DNA of 64,000 nt from Curvibacter sp. GWA2_63_95 (GCA_001795455.1 MGPB01000014.1:39040-103039); one strand, 5' to 3'; positions 29,201 to 38,201 are shown, numbered from the stretch's first letter. Notes: a model not told the origin generated them from the sequence alone. Numbers and translations are program-made.

Positions 29201-30566
29201 GAACTGGCAACGCAAAGGCATCGTGGTGCCCCATGTGGCGGTCAACGTGTCGCCCCTGCAATTTCAGGACAGCGACTTGTTGCTGCAGGTGAAGCGCGCG
29301 CTGGACGACTTCCAGATTGATCCGTCACAGATCTACCTGGAAATCACCGAAAGCGCCTTGATGGAGAATGTGCAGCACAGTGAAGCGCTGCTCAAGGAGC
29401 TCAAGGCCATGGGGCTGCGCCTGTCGCTGGACGATTTCGGCACCGGCTACTCCTCGCTGAGCTACCTCAAGCGCTTTCCGTTTGACAAGGTGAAGATCGA
29501 CCAGTCCTTTGTGCGCGACATCACCAACAACCGCACGGATATCGTGATTGTTCGCGTGATCGTGTCCATGGCCCATGGCCTGGGCTTGAAGGTGATTGCC
29601 GAGGGGGTGGAGACCGAGAGCCAGTGTGAAATCATGCGCACCAATGTGTGTGACGAAATACAGGGCTACTTCTTTTCGCGCTCGGTACCGGCCCAGACCA
29701 TGGAAACGCTGTTCGCCCAACCGCTGCAACTGCCCAGCGAGTTGCTGCGGTTCAGAAAGCCGCAGCGCACCCTGCTCCTGGTGGACGATGAAGCCAATGT
29801 GCTGGCCTCGCTCAAGCGCCTGTTCCGCCGCGACGGGCACAACATCCTCACCGCCAGCAGTGGCCAGGAGGGCCTGGACATTTTGGCCACCCAGAAGGTG
29901 GATGTGATCATTTCTGACCAGCGCATGCCCGGCATGACCGGGGTGGAGTTCTTGCGGGCCGCCAAGGCCAGCCACCCGGACACCGTCCGCATCGTGCTGT
30001 CGGGCTACACGGAGTTGCAATCTGTCACCGACGCCATCAACGAAGGCTCCATCTACCGCTTTCTGACCAAACCCTGGGAAGACGAGCAACTGCGCGACCA
30101 TATCCGCAAAGCGTTCGAATACAAGGAGCTGCAGGAAGAAAACCAGCAGTTGGGTATCAAGATCCGCACCACCAACCAGGAACTGGTGTCCGCCAATATG
30201 CAGCTCAACGCGGTGCTGGAGACCACGCGCGACCAGGTGCTGCGCGACGAGACCACCTTGTCCATTGTGCGAGAGGCCCTGGAGTGCATCCCGCTGCCCG
30301 TGATTGGGGTGGGCGACGATGGCTTGATTGCCTTTGTCAACGAGGGGGCTGATGCGCTGCTGCATGACCGTGGCATGCTGCTGGGCGAAGCGTTGTCACA
30401 GTGTCTGCCCGAGGTGCATGCGGCCACCACCAATACGCCGGAGCATGTGCCCCACCCCGTCGTACTGAGCGAACGCTCCATGTCCGTCTCGTGGAACCAC
30501 ATGGGCATGCGCTCACCGTCCAGGGGCAAGCTCATCACTTTTACTGACCTGCAGGAGACACCGTGA
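26265..30566 (+). CDS. Membrane PAS-GGDEF-EAL-REC protein, probable c-di-GMP phosphodiesterase
   Basis: A 1433-residue sensor. Order: membrane helix (about 28-48), periplasmic dCache-like sensor (60-290), membrane helix (302-322), three PAS domains (about 343-730), a GGDEF domain whose signature is GGKEF (808-812, Asp replaced by Lys), an EAL domain with intact EAL (935-937) and DDFGTGYSS, a REC domain with phospho-acceptor Asp1218 and a C-terminal PAS. The cyclase is probably inactive; the EAL half looks active. A REC domain behind EAL suggests control by the kinase encoded downstream. The ATG at 26265 or 26346 are possible starts. Confidence 0.88.
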   Translation: MIHLYPSAPRRTLSDSSQRRGPVKLKIMWVAWVAIVFSGIGLVLVLLHLRTQTLEAGAKLTESFALGIEEQTTRSLQAVDISLQLAASKLVDLQTRGLLTQRTAGIALRESRDQIPFVSELVVLDANGQVQYESGGNAIGIDLADRAYFQRYRHSADTGFYLAPPVQGRVSGKWHLNAVRPLRSTNGTLTGVMVMGLNPQYLNKLWERIDLGDQGSITLLSKEGVLMMRTPFDATAMGVSLGDRPLFKSLLPASTYGNFQSVSPIDQVTRMFSYRQLREYPQLVAVVGISHPLLLAPWERLAWIAATIWTAASAAVLVLCYFLSQTWKQTVNSAARLQTMARRFELSTDAASVGVWDWDIEHDIWYASPTYYTMLGYAPEEGPGDRALWLSRVHTEDRAGIEAQIRAALDKASDNYQYEGRLLHADGNYRWVHVIGRVLERDSDGKPLRLMGVRLDITERKLAEEALRRSQAFSLAILDSVVAQIAVLDTLGTILAVNAPWQRFCTENRAPEGITLRGGPGDNYLEARHLPRTDATDNGQKARDGIRAVLQGRVPSFFMEYPCNSPTQERWFSMSVTPLGTEGAGAVVAHLDITERKAQQSMLKLAEQVFAQGLEGIMVANAKGRVVLVNQAFTDISGYTQAEVLGQKPRVLASLRHGDDFHQAITDAVRTQGTWQGEIWSRRKNGVEYPQWLKISVVREAGGEVCNFVGTFSDISEQKANQEKINWLSHFDPLTGLPNRFLLQDRTAHAISMVQRAEQPLAMMMVGIDHFKTINDTLGYAAADQVLQQVAQRLQQSVREQDTLARMGGKEFVLVLPGTHDEGAAHLATSLLWKLGQPYEVNGQTLTLSATIGIANYPENGTDCPALLNAIEIAMHRAQANGRGSFQFYNESIYQQVMAHDHLSKALRSAIALNQLSLEYQPLADLQTGQISGMEALLRWTHPELGRIPPANFIPLAEESGLIVGIGEWVLRKACEDIQNWQRKGIVVPHVAVNVSPLQFQDSDLLLQVKRALDDFQIDPSQIYLEITESALMENVQHSEALLKELKAMGLRLSLDDFGTGYSSLSYLKRFPFDKVKIDQSFVRDITNNRTDIVIVRVIVSMAHGLGLKVIAEGVETESQCEIMRTNVCDEIQGYFFSRSVPAQTMETLFAQPLQLPSELLRFRKPQRTLLLVDDEANVLASLKRLFRRDGHNILTASSGQEGLDILATQKVDVIISDQRMPGMTGVEFLRAAKASHPDTVRIVLSGYTELQSVTDAINEGSIYRFLTKPWEDEQLRDHIRKAFEYKELQEENQQLGIKIRTTNQELVSANMQLNAVLETTRDQVLRDETTLSIVREALECIPLPVIGVGDDGLIAFVNEGADALLHDRGMLLGEALSQCLPEVHAATTNTPEHVPHPVVLSERSMSVSWNHMGMRSPSRGKLITFTDLQETP

Positions 30567-30712
30567 ATACCCCCGCAGAGCACACCAGCCCCCCGCTGCC
30601 CTGGCCCAGCCAGGAGCGGCTGGATTACCTGTTCCGGCATGTGGCGCAGGACCCGGGGGCCCAGGTGCTCAAGACCCTATTGCAAGGCCTGCTCAAGCGC
30701 GCACAAGCATGA
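30563..30712 (+). CDS. 49-residue small protein within the signalling operon
   Basis: A short frame from GTG 30563 to TGA 30712. The GTG overlaps the TGA of the upstream gene (GTGA), GGAG lies 6 bases before it (30553-30556), and its own stop overlaps the ATG of the HDOD gene (ATGA). This double coupling is the pattern of a real cistron. The product is Pro-rich at the start (PPLPWPSQERLDYLF) and then helical and basic (TLLQGLLKRAQA). I know no family for it. Confidence 0.7.
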   Translation: MNTPAEHTSPPLPWPSQERLDYLFRHVAQDPGAQVLKTLLQGLLKRAQA

Positions 30713-31551
30713 CTTCGCCCACCAGCCCCGATTTGCTGCCCGTCATCCACAGCCTGCCCTCGCTATCGGCCGTGGTGTTGGACCTGCTGCAAAGCTTGGG
30801 ACACGAAGAAGTCGGCAACACCCGACTGGCCCAAAAAATCAGCCAGGACCAGGCGCTGTCGGCACGCACACTCAAGTTGGCGAACTCTTCGTTTTACGGG
30901 ACCAGCTTTCGCAGCAAGACTGTGCGCGAGGCGGTGGCGGTGCTGGGCAGCAAAACCATCCACCGCCTGGCCACAGCATCCGCCTTCATCGACGGACTGC
31001 CGGGCACAAAGCAGGGCGGATTTGATGTGACATCCCTTTGGCGCCACTCGATTGCCACCGCACTGTGCGCCGCCGAGTTGGCCCAGGCCACGGGTGGGGC
31101 TGCGGACATCGCCTACGTGGCGGGCCTGCTGCACGACGTGGGTCGGTTGGCGCTGGCCACCTACCAGCCCGCCGAATACCAGCAAGCCATGGCCTACCGC
31201 GCGCAGCAGGATTGCAGCGTTCTGATAGCAGAGCAGCGCACGCTTGGGACCAACCATTCGACGATCGGGGAAGCACTGACCCGGCACTGGAAGTTGCCAG
31301 AGGAAGTGCAACAAGCGGTGGCTTGCCACCATGCCGTCAGGTCAGGAGACACCAGCCTGCTACCGATCATTGTGCTGGCCGCTGACGCCATGGCACATGC
31401 ACTGGACCTGGCGCAGGACCCGGGCGAAGCCGTGCCGCCCATTCCCACCGTCGTCTGGCGCACACTGGCGTTGAGCGATGAAGCCCTGCAGGGCGTGATG
31501 CGCAGGGTGCTGGAGCAGTTCGAAGCGGCCAGCAGCGTGCTGGACTCTTGA
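30709..31551 (+). CDS. HDOD domain protein
   Basis: A 280-residue HDOD protein: LPSLSAVVLDLLQSLGHEEV, ISQDQALSARTLKLANSSFYG and AGLLHDVGRLALA. HDOD proteins are non-catalytic relatives of HD phosphohydrolases and act as scaffolds or output modules in signalling. The HD pair is retained in GLLHDVG, but the other metal ligands are not obvious. It is translated by overlap from the small protein and lies 12 bases before the kinase gene. Confidence 0.9.
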   Translation: MTSPTSPDLLPVIHSLPSLSAVVLDLLQSLGHEEVGNTRLAQKISQDQALSARTLKLANSSFYGTSFRSKTVREAVAVLGSKTIHRLATASAFIDGLPGTKQGGFDVTSLWRHSIATALCAAELAQATGGAADIAYVAGLLHDVGRLALATYQPAEYQQAMAYRAQQDCSVLIAEQRTLGTNHSTIGEALTRHWKLPEEVQQAVACHHAVRSGDTSLLPIIVLAADAMAHALDLAQDPGEAVPPIPTVVWRTLALSDEALQGVMRRVLEQFEAASSVLDS

Positions 31552-31563
31552 GGAAAACAACAC

Positions 31564-33024
31564 ATGGACGCCCACAGCACCACCTTGCCAACCGGACTGG
31601 GCTTTGGAAGCATTGACCAGACAGTTTTTTTTGAAGGCAGCCCGGTGGCCACCTTCATCATCAATGCCGACCATGTGGTCACCCACATGAACAAGGCCTG
31701 TGCCACCACCCTGGGCATTGCCGCGCAGGACTACATCGGCAAAGTCGGGCTGGGCCAGGTCTTCTACGGCTACGACCGTCCGGTCATGGCGGACCTGATC
31801 GTGGACGGCGCCATGAAGGAAATCATCGACGACCTGTACCAGAACAAATACCGTGCCTCTTTGCTGATTCCGGACGCCTACGAGGCCGAGGGCTTCTTTC
31901 CCACGCTGGGGCAAGGCGGGCGCTGGCTGTTTTTCACGGCGGCACCGCTGCGCAACGAGCACGGCAACCTGATCGGTGCGATTGAGACTCTGCAAGACAT
32001 CTCGGAGCGCAAGATTGCCGAAGCCGCCTTGCTGAAGGCACAAACCGAAATCGAGCTGGTGGTGGAACAACGTACAGCGCAGCTGGCCGAGGTGAACCAG
32101 ACATTGCGCGATGACGTGGCCCAGCGCGAAGCGGCTGAGCAAACGCTGTTGAACCGCAACAACGAGCTCAATGCCCTCAACGCCAAACTGACCGAAGCCC
32201 ATGAGCACCTGATCCAGTCCGAAAAGCTGGCCTCCATCGGGCAGCTGGCGGCCGGTGTGGCGCATGAGATCAACAACCCGATTGGCTACATCTTCTCCAA
32301 CTTCGGCACACTGGAAAAATACCTCGCAGACCTGTTCCACATGCTGGAGGTGTATGCCGAATGGGAGCAGAAAACCAGCGACAAGGCCATGCAGACCGAA
32401 CTGAAGCAAGCACGCGACAGCATCGAACTGGACTTTCTGCAAGAGGACATCCCGACCCTCATGAAGGAGTCGCGCGAAGGCATTGTGCGGGTACGCGAAA
32501 TTGTGCAGGACCTCAAAGACTTCTCGCATGTGGACAAGACCCTGGACTGGCAGTTTGCCAACCTGAACCACGGGATTGAAACCACGCTGAACGTGGTCAA
32601 CAACGAGGTGAAATACAAAGCCGATGTGGTGCGCGAACTGGGCTCCATTCCCGACGTGCAATGCATGCCCTCGCAGATCAACCAGGTGGTGCTGAACCTG
32701 ATCGTGAATGCCGCCCATGCCATGGGACCGGAGCGCGGCGTCATCACCCTGCGCTCGGGCCAGCAGGAAGACAAGGTCTGGTTTGAGGTAAGCGACACGG
32801 GCAGTGGCATTCCCAAGGAGGTACTGCCCCGGATTTTTGATCCCTTCTACACCACCAAGCCCATCGGCAAGGGCACCGGCCTGGGCCTGTCGCTGTCGTA
32901 CGGCATCGTGCAAAAACACAACGGCAGCATTGATGTTCAAACCGAAATGGGCAAAGGCACCACTTTCCGCGTGACACTGCCTCTGCTGCAACCCCAACCT
33001 CCTGAATCCGACGCCCCCTTATGA
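31564..33024 (+). CDS. PAS-domain sensor histidine kinase
   Basis: A 486-residue soluble kinase. Residues about 20-148 are a PAS domain, 150-215 a coiled coil, then HisKA with the phospho-acceptor His234 (GVAHEINNP), and an HATPase with the N box [18 protein letters not shown] and GTGLGLSLS. No membrane segment, so it senses a cytoplasmic or PAS-bound signal. The 4-base overlap with the next gene makes the REC/HD-GYP-like protein its likely partner. The REC domain of the EAL protein upstream is a second candidate. Confidence 0.93.
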   Translation: MDAHSTTLPTGLGFGSIDQTVFFEGSPVATFIINADHVVTHMNKACATTLGIAAQDYIGKVGLGQVFYGYDRPVMADLIVDGAMKEIIDDLYQNKYRASLLIPDAYEAEGFFPTLGQGGRWLFFTAAPLRNEHGNLIGAIETLQDISERKIAEAALLKAQTEIELVVEQRTAQLAEVNQTLRDDVAQREAAEQTLLNRNNELNALNAKLTEAHEHLIQSEKLASIGQLAAGVAHEINNPIGYIFSNFGTLEKYLADLFHMLEVYAEWEQKTSDKAMQTELKQARDSIELDFLQEDIPTLMKESREGIVRVREIVQDLKDFSHVDKTLDWQFANLNHGIETTLNVVNNEVKYKADVVRELGSIPDVQCMPSQINQVVLNLIVNAAHAMGPERGVITLRSGQQEDKVWFEVSDTGSGIPKEVLPRIFDPFYTTKPIGKGTGLGLSLSYGIVQKHNGSIDVQTEMGKGTTFRVTLPLLQPQPPESDAPL

Positions 33025-34400
33025 GCCTTGACACGCCCGCCCCCAGCAGCAGCGACAGCACTTCCGCGTTCAGCATTCTGTGCGTGGACGACGAGCCCAA
33101 CATCCTCTCTGCCCTGCGGCGCCTGTTCCGCGGGCAGGGCTACAAGGTCCACATTGCAGAGGGAGGAAAGGCCGGGCTGGAGGTGCTGGCCACGCAGAAG
33201 GTTGACCTCGTCATCTCGGACATGCGCATGCCCGAAATGGATGGCGCCCAGTTCCTGGAGCAGGCCAAACAGCGCTGGCCCGACACCGTGCGCCTGCTGC
33301 TCACCGGCTACGCCGACATCAGCTCCACCATAGGTGCCATCAACCGCGGCGAAATTTACCGCTACATCACCAAGCCCTGGGACGACACCGACATCTGCCT
33401 CATCGTGCGCCAGGCCCTGGAGCGACAGGCGCTGGTGTTGGAGAAAGCCCGGCTGGAAATGCTGACCCAACAGCAGAACGAAGCGCTGCAGGCGCTCAAT
33501 GCCTCGCTGGAGACCAAGGTCTCCGAACGCACGACAGAACTCAAGGTTGCCAACGATAGGCTCAAGGACAACTTCATCACCTCCATCAAGGTGTTCTCCA
33601 CGCTGATCGAAATGCGTGGCGGCAACCTGGCAGGCCACTCCCGCCGCGTGGCCGACCTGTGCCGCAAGATCGCACAGAAGCTGGAGTTGGACAGCAAGCA
33701 GGTGCAGGAGGTGTTTGTCGCCGGCCTGCTCCATGAGATCGGCAAGGTCGGGTTTCCGGACGAGCTGCTTGGCACCCCCGTGGCGATGATGACGCCGGAG
33801 CAGCTGGACGCCTACCGCAAGCACTCGCTGCACGCAGAGCAGTTGCTCATGCCACTGCAAGACTTGCAGAAATCGGCCGAATACATTGGCGCCCAGTTCG
33901 AGCGCTTCGACGGCTCCGGCTTTCCGACCCACCTGGCGGGGGAGGACATCCCCCTGGGGGCGCGCATCCTGATCCTGGCGAGCGACTACGACAACATGCA
34001 GATTGGCACCCTGACCCAGCGATGCCTGACCCCTGGCGAGTCCAAGATCATCATCGTCCATGGCAGTGGCAAACGCTATGACCCGCGCGTGGTGGAGGCA
34101 TTCAAGGAAACCATCTGGCCCACGACCCCCAAACCGGAACTGCAGAAATCGCCCTATGACGAGATGGCAGCGCTCTCCTCTGCGCTGACACCCGGCATGG
34201 TGCTCGCGCGCGACCTGATCACTCCCAATGGACTGCTCATGCTATCGGCCAAACACGTGCTGGACCAACGCCTGATTGACAAAATCATGGACTACGAACG
34301 CTTCAACGGCATGCAACTCACCGCCTACATCCAGGTGCCCAAAGGGTATGTGCCGCCAGCCGTGAAGATCCCGACGGACGACGATGCGACCGCGGCATGA
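33021..34400 (+). CDS. Response regulator with degenerate HD-GYP domain
   Basis: A 459-residue RpfG-like protein. The REC domain (18-135) has phospho-acceptor Asp67 and TGYAD plus KPW. A coiled coil joins it to an HD domain (about 185-345). The metal pair is His238-Glu239 (GLLHEIGKVG) rather than HD, and the signature HHExxDGxGYP is changed to QFERFDGSGFP (292-302). It therefore probably lacks normal c-di-GMP phosphodiesterase activity and may be a binding or scaffold protein. A further about 110 residues follow the HD domain. Last gene of the operon. Confidence 0.9.
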   Translation: MSLDTPAPSSSDSTSAFSILCVDDEPNILSALRRLFRGQGYKVHIAEGGKAGLEVLATQKVDLVISDMRMPEMDGAQFLEQAKQRWPDTVRLLLTGYADISSTIGAINRGEIYRYITKPWDDTDICLIVRQALERQALVLEKARLEMLTQQQNEALQALNASLETKVSERTTELKVANDRLKDNFITSIKVFSTLIEMRGGNLAGHSRRVADLCRKIAQKLELDSKQVQEVFVAGLLHEIGKVGFPDELLGTPVAMMTPEQLDAYRKHSLHAEQLLMPLQDLQKSAEYIGAQFERFDGSGFPTHLAGEDIPLGARILILASDYDNMQIGTLTQRCLTPGESKIIIVHGSGKRYDPRVVEAFKETIWPTTPKPELQKSPYDEMAALSSALTPGMVLARDLITPNGLLMLSAKHVLDQRLIDKIMDYERFNGMQLTAYIQVPKGYVPPAVKIPTDDDATAA

Positions 34401-34485
34401 CACAAATTAATCGCTAACGCGTCGCGCCAAAACTCTCAAGAAAAATGGCTGTAACCCAAATTGCTGAACAAATCGCGGCACACCG

Positions 34486-34773
34486 CTACATCACCCTCTT
34501 GACCACCCAGGCCGCGACAAGGGCCACGCCCAGCAGCAGCTGGAGCCACCAAGCAGCGTTGCAGACTGGCGCGAAAGCTGCCACCAAAGTCGCCTTGTTG
34601 CGGGCGAACAGCCCCAGGACAAAGACAACACAGAACGCGATTGCCCAAGCAAACCAGGCGACCCCTACGCCCATGCACCCAAAGCTCTCGCACTGCAGGC
34701 GCCAAATGGCGACGGCAGTCGCCAGCAATGCAAGGACGGCGATCACGTAAAGACTGACAAGTGCTTTAGCCAT
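34486..34773 (-). CDS. Small membrane protein
   Basis: A 95-residue protein with three hydrophobic helices (about 4-24, 32-55, 68-90) and a basic end (VVKRVM). No family recognised. The ribosome site is weak. The opposite-strand frames here are Thr/Ala-rich shadows. It is alone between the signalling operon and a LysR gene. Confidence 0.6.
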   Translation of the reverse strand: MAKALVSLYVIAVLALLATAVAIWRLQCESFGCMGVGVAWFAWAIAFCVVFVLGLFARNKATLVAAFAPVCNAAWWLQLLLGVALVAAWVVKRVM

Positions 34774-34896
34774 GGCACGAGCCTAACGTAAAAGTGCGTG
34801 GCTGCCATCCTGCACGAGCTTATGGACACCATGGCGCGCCTGCAGTCTGGGTCGGCGATGCCGCCCAACGGCGCCTAACCTTGGGATTTTCAAACG

Positions 34897-34955
34897 AAAA
34901 CGGCCTCCAACCCAGGTAGTTATTGCGCGAGCAGCTTCTCTTTTGATAGCACTAT
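34897..34955. repeat. Dispersed repeat (gcgcgagcagct family), copy 3
   Basis: aacggcctccaacccaggta, then attgcgcgagcagctt and tgatagca. It ends exactly at the stop of the leftward LysR gene. Confidence 0.8.
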
Positions 34956-35900
34956 TCAGCCCTGCTGCTCTGCACTGTCCTGCACAAACTTGGCAAACGC
35001 CCGTGCCACCGCCCCCAGCTGCGGGCGCGGCAGGGTCAGCAGTTGCACGGCATTGCCTTGCCGGATGTTCAGGTTCCAGCCGGGCAGCAGCTCCACCAGC
35101 CGACCCGCGGCAACAGCGTCTTGCACGCAGTAGCTGGGGGCCAGCACCACCCCCATGCCACCTTCGGCCAGGCGCACCAGCACGGTCAGGTCGTCACTCT
35201 GCACCGCCGCGGGCGCACGCGGGCAGATGGCGGAGGCGCTGCCGTCGCGTCGCACCCAGTGCATCTCGGGGTTGTTGGAAACCGGGCCGAGCAGAAGCAG
35301 CGGCATCGGGGTTAGTTGGTCCGGGTGCTGCAGTGGCTCCCACTGCCCCGGCGCACACCAGGCCCCGACATAAAAATGCAAATAAGGCCGGGCCACCCAA
35401 TCCGGCGGTGGTTTGCTCGTGACCCGAAACGCGATGTCGACTCCCTCACGCAGCAGGTCGACCCGCCGGTCCGACAGCAGCAGGTCATAGTTCACCTCGG
35501 GGTGCAGTTCGCGAAACTTGAGCAACAAGGACGGCAAGACGGTGGTGCCAAAACTGGGCAGGGACGTGATGCGCAGGCTACCGGCCAGGCCGGCCCGCAC
35601 CGAGGTGAGCGTGCCACGGGCCTGGGCCGCAGCATCCAGCACCGCCATGGCGTGGGGCAGCAGGCGGCGGCCGGTCGCTGTCAATGCCAGCGAACGGGTG
35701 GTGCGCAAGAACAGCGTTTGCCCGGTGCGTTGCTCCATGGATGCAATGCGCCGGCTCACCGCGGCCCGCGTCTGCCCCACCTGCTGTGCTGCCAATGAAA
35801 AACTGCCGGCGCGGGCGACACGGGCAAACAGCTCCAGTGCGTCGGCGTCCAGCGCCTGGCCCGGTTGAACGGTGGGGTGTTGGGGTTTCTTTGGTTCCAT
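34956..35900 (-). CDS. LysR-family transcriptional regulator
   Basis: A LysR protein with HTH (ALELFARVARAGSFSLAAQQ, then RAAVSRRIASMEQRTG) and substrate domain. It belongs to the CrgA-like subgroup. The frame opens at 35918, but the ATG at 35900 is preferred because TTGACA at 35905-35910 on the other strand looks like the -35 of the divergent hydrolase. That gives 314 residues. The divergent hydrolase is the likely target. Confidence 0.9.
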   Translation of the reverse strand: MEPKKPQHPTVQPGQALDADALELFARVARAGSFSLAAQQVGQTRAAVSRRIASMEQRTGQTLFLRTTRSLALTATGRRLLPHAMAVLDAAAQARGTLTSVRAGLAGSLRITSLPSFGTTVLPSLLLKFRELHPEVNYDLLLSDRRVDLLREGVDIAFRVTSKPPPDWVARPYLHFYVGAWCAPGQWEPLQHPDQLTPMPLLLLGPVSNNPEMHWVRRDGSASAICPRAPAAVQSDDLTVLVRLAEGGMGVVLAPSYCVQDAVAAGRLVELLPGWNLNIRQGNAVQLLTLPRPQLGAVARAFAKFVQDSAEQQG

Positions 35901-35966
35901 AACGTTGACAGAGTGCATGCAGTGCGTCGTCTAGTCAAGCACCCGCAAACCACGGACGATGGCGCC

Positions 35967-36971
35967 ATGAACTCCACCAACACCCAAGACATTGCGTCAC
36001 GCTGGCTGCCCCGGGCCAACATGACGCCCGCCATGCACCACCTGACCCAGGCGTTTGAAGGCCCCCCAGGCCAGGGCCATGCAGAACTGGACCTGTGCCT
36101 GACCGCGCAGGACGGCACCCAACTCTGGGCCACGGTGTTTGAGCCGCACCCGCACGCACGCGCCGTGGCCCTGATGGCGCCGGCCACCGCCGTGCCGCGC
36201 CACTACTACCGGGCCTTTGCACGCTGGCTCAGCACGCGCGGCTACGCCGTGATCACACTGGACTACCGGGGCATTGGCGAGTCGCGCCTGGCCGCGCAGC
36301 CAGCCCACACCATCAGCATGCGCGACTGGATGCAGCAAGACCTGCAGGCCGCGCTGGCGGCCGTGCAGCACCGTGCGCGGGCTGGCGCCGGTGCGCCGCT
36401 GGCCACGCTGTGGGTAGGCCATTCATTGGGCGGTCATGCACTGGCGCAATGCCAGGGCGTGGAAGACCTGGACGCAGCCATTGGCGTGGCGGCGCAGTTG
36501 CCGTTCTGGCGCCTGTGGCCGCGCTGGCACCAGCGCATGGGCGCCCTGTTCTTCTTCGGCTTCTGGCTGCCACTGTGCGTGCGCCTGTTGGGCGGCCTGC
36601 CGGGCTGGGCCATTGGCGGGGGCGAAGACCTGCCGGCTGCTGCCGCGCGTGACTGGAGCCGCTGGGGCCTGATGCCGGGCTACTTCACCAGTGACCCAAC
36701 GGTGGAGGTGACGGCCCACCGCTGGACCGGTACCGCGCACCTGTGGGCCATCAGCGACGACAAGGTGTTTGGCCCACGCCGTGTGGTGGAAGCGTTGCAG
36801 CAGGCCTTTGCCGCTGCGCCCGGGGTGGCCGAGCTGCGCCATGTAACACCGGCCGACCTGGGCGTGCCACACATTGGCCACTTTGGCCCCTTCCGCCGGC
36901 AAATTGGCGAACGCCTGTGGCCGCGGTTGCTGGATGACATCGAGGCGGCGGTGCCGCAGCTCAAGGGCTGA
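35967..36971 (+). CDS. Alpha/beta hydrolase
   Basis: A 334-residue alpha/beta hydrolase. The nucleophile elbow is GHSLGG (LWVGHSLGGHAL), a strand-loop VITLDYRGIGES precedes it, a late Asp (AISDDKVFG) and a terminal His (PHIGHFG) complete a plausible triad. It resembles the YbfF/COG4757-type esterases; substrate unknown. The start at 35967 is the first ATG matching the fold; the open frame begins upstream inside the LysR gene. A helix-like insertion (FFFGFWLPLCVRLLGGLPGW) may form a lid or membrane contact. Confidence 0.85.
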   Translation: MNSTNTQDIASRWLPRANMTPAMHHLTQAFEGPPGQGHAELDLCLTAQDGTQLWATVFEPHPHARAVALMAPATAVPRHYYRAFARWLSTRGYAVITLDYRGIGESRLAAQPAHTISMRDWMQQDLQAALAAVQHRARAGAGAPLATLWVGHSLGGHALAQCQGVEDLDAAIGVAAQLPFWRLWPRWHQRMGALFFFGFWLPLCVRLLGGLPGWAIGGGEDLPAAAARDWSRWGLMPGYFTSDPTVEVTAHRWTGTAHLWAISDDKVFGPRRVVEALQQAFAAAPGVAELRHVTPADLGVPHIGHFGPFRRQIGERLWPRLLDDIEAAVPQLKG

Positions 36972-37114
36972 GACGCGCCGGCCTGCAACCCACCAACGAC
37001 ACCCCGGGTACGGGGTGCCCCTGCTGCCTGCAGCGCCGGGTCCGGCTGGCTCTCTGGCGGGTAGCCAAAGAGTGCAAGGCAGCAGAGTGGGTGAAGCGAT
37101 TAGACGGTGCAGCC

Positions 37115-37167
37115 ATCCATCTGTCCAATATACATTTCATATGCATTCATCTTGAATCCAGATGGAT
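37115..37167. promoter_or_regulatory. Inverted repeat upstream of a LysR gene
   Basis: ATCCATCTG (37115-37123) and CAGATGGAT (37159-37167) are perfect inverted 9-mers with a 35-bp AT-rich spacer. They end 34 bp before the ATG at 37202. A looped operator or an mRNA hairpin is possible. Confidence 0.45.
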
Positions 37168-37201
37168 AGGCTACGATGGTGGCCTACTCTGCATACGCCC
37201 C

Positions 37202-38134
37202 ATGGAACTGCGCCAACTTCGCTACTTTCTTGCCATTGCCGACAGCGGCTCGTTTTCCAAGGCGGCGCAGCGCGTGTTTATTGCCCAGTCGGCGCTGAGC
37301 CACCAGGTGGCCCAACTGGAGGACGAGCTGGGGGCGCCCCTGTTCCACCGCTCACGCCGCGGCGTGGAGCTGACTGAGGCGGGAAGCCGCTTCCATCCGC
37401 ACGCAGTGTCCATCTTGCGCCAGGCGGACGAGGCCATGGCCAGCGCGCGCAGCGACAGTGTGGCGCCCAGTGGCAAGGTGGTGTTTGGCATTCCGCACAG
37501 CGTATCCAACGCACTGGCCCTGCCGCTGCTGCGGGCGGTGCGCCAGCAGTTGCCCCAGGTGCAGCTGGAGCTGACCGAGGAGCTGACCGGCAACCTCAGC
37601 AAGCAGTTGCGCACCGGCCAGATTCAGCTGGCCGTGCTGTTTGACGACGGGCAACTGTCCGAGTTTGCTGCCACACCACTGCTCCGCGAGCAGCTGTATT
37701 TGATCGAACCCGCGCAGGACGGCAAGAAGCGCCGGGCCAGCATCAGCCTCAAGCAGGCGCTGGCCCTGCCGCTGACCCTGCCGGCCAGCCCGCACGGCGT
37801 ACGCCCCACGATTCACAACGCGGCCGCGCGTGCCGGCCTGGCCCCGCCGCAGGTGGAGGCCGACATCAGCTCCATCAGCATCCTGCGCACCACCCTGTTG
37901 GCCGGGCTGGGGCGCACGCTGCTGCCGCTGATGCCGTTTGAACACGAAATCACCACAGGCCTGCTGCACGCCACCAAGGTGAGCAGCCCGCCACTCACGC
38001 GCACGCTGGCCCTGTGTGCCTCGGGCCATATCCCTGGGTCGGCCGCGTCGAAGGCGGTGGAAGGCGTGACGCTGGCGCTGGTGCGCGAGCTGTGCAGAAC
38101 GGGCCACTGGCAAGGGGCCAGCCTGTTGCGCTGA
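37202..38134 (+). CDS. LysR-family regulator, NAC-like subgroup
   Basis: A 310-residue LysR protein starting MELRQLRYFLAIADSGSFSK, the characteristic opening of the NAC/Cbl-like subgroup, with the HTH IAQSALSHQVAQLEDELGAP and the usual C-terminal domain. The ATG at 37202 is chosen on this match; an open frame runs 37 codons further upstream across the inverted repeat. It is convergent with the FAD monooxygenase gene. Target unknown. Confidence 0.92.
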   Translation: MELRQLRYFLAIADSGSFSKAAQRVFIAQSALSHQVAQLEDELGAPLFHRSRRGVELTEAGSRFHPHAVSILRQADEAMASARSDSVAPSGKVVFGIPHSVSNALALPLLRAVRQQLPQVQLELTEELTGNLSKQLRTGQIQLAVLFDDGQLSEFAATPLLREQLYLIEPAQDGKKRRASISLKQALALPLTLPASPHGVRPTIHNAAARAGLAPPQVEADISSISILRTTLLAGLGRTLLPLMPFEHEITTGLLHATKVSSPPLTRTLALCASGHIPGSAASKAVEGVTLALVRELCRTGHWQGASLLR

Positions 38135-38201
38135 AATACAAGCCTTTTAGTGCTCTAGCCCTTGTGGTTATTGCGCAAGCAGCTATTAGATCGATAGCAA
38201 A
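38135..38201. repeat. Dispersed repeat (gcgcgagcagct family), copy 4
   Basis: tgctctagcccttgtggtta followed by ttgcgcaagcagctatt and gatagcaaat. It fills the whole gap between two convergent genes. Confidence 0.8.

Noticed and set aside
34445..34750. Plus-strand 101-residue frame opposite the small membrane protein
   Set aside because: Low-complexity Thr/Ala/Gln product; the minus strand encodes a clear three-helix membrane protein.
34782..34890. Possible attC near gcctaac motifs at 34782 and 34873
   Set aside because: The two motifs are in direct, not inverted, order and no complementary arms exist.
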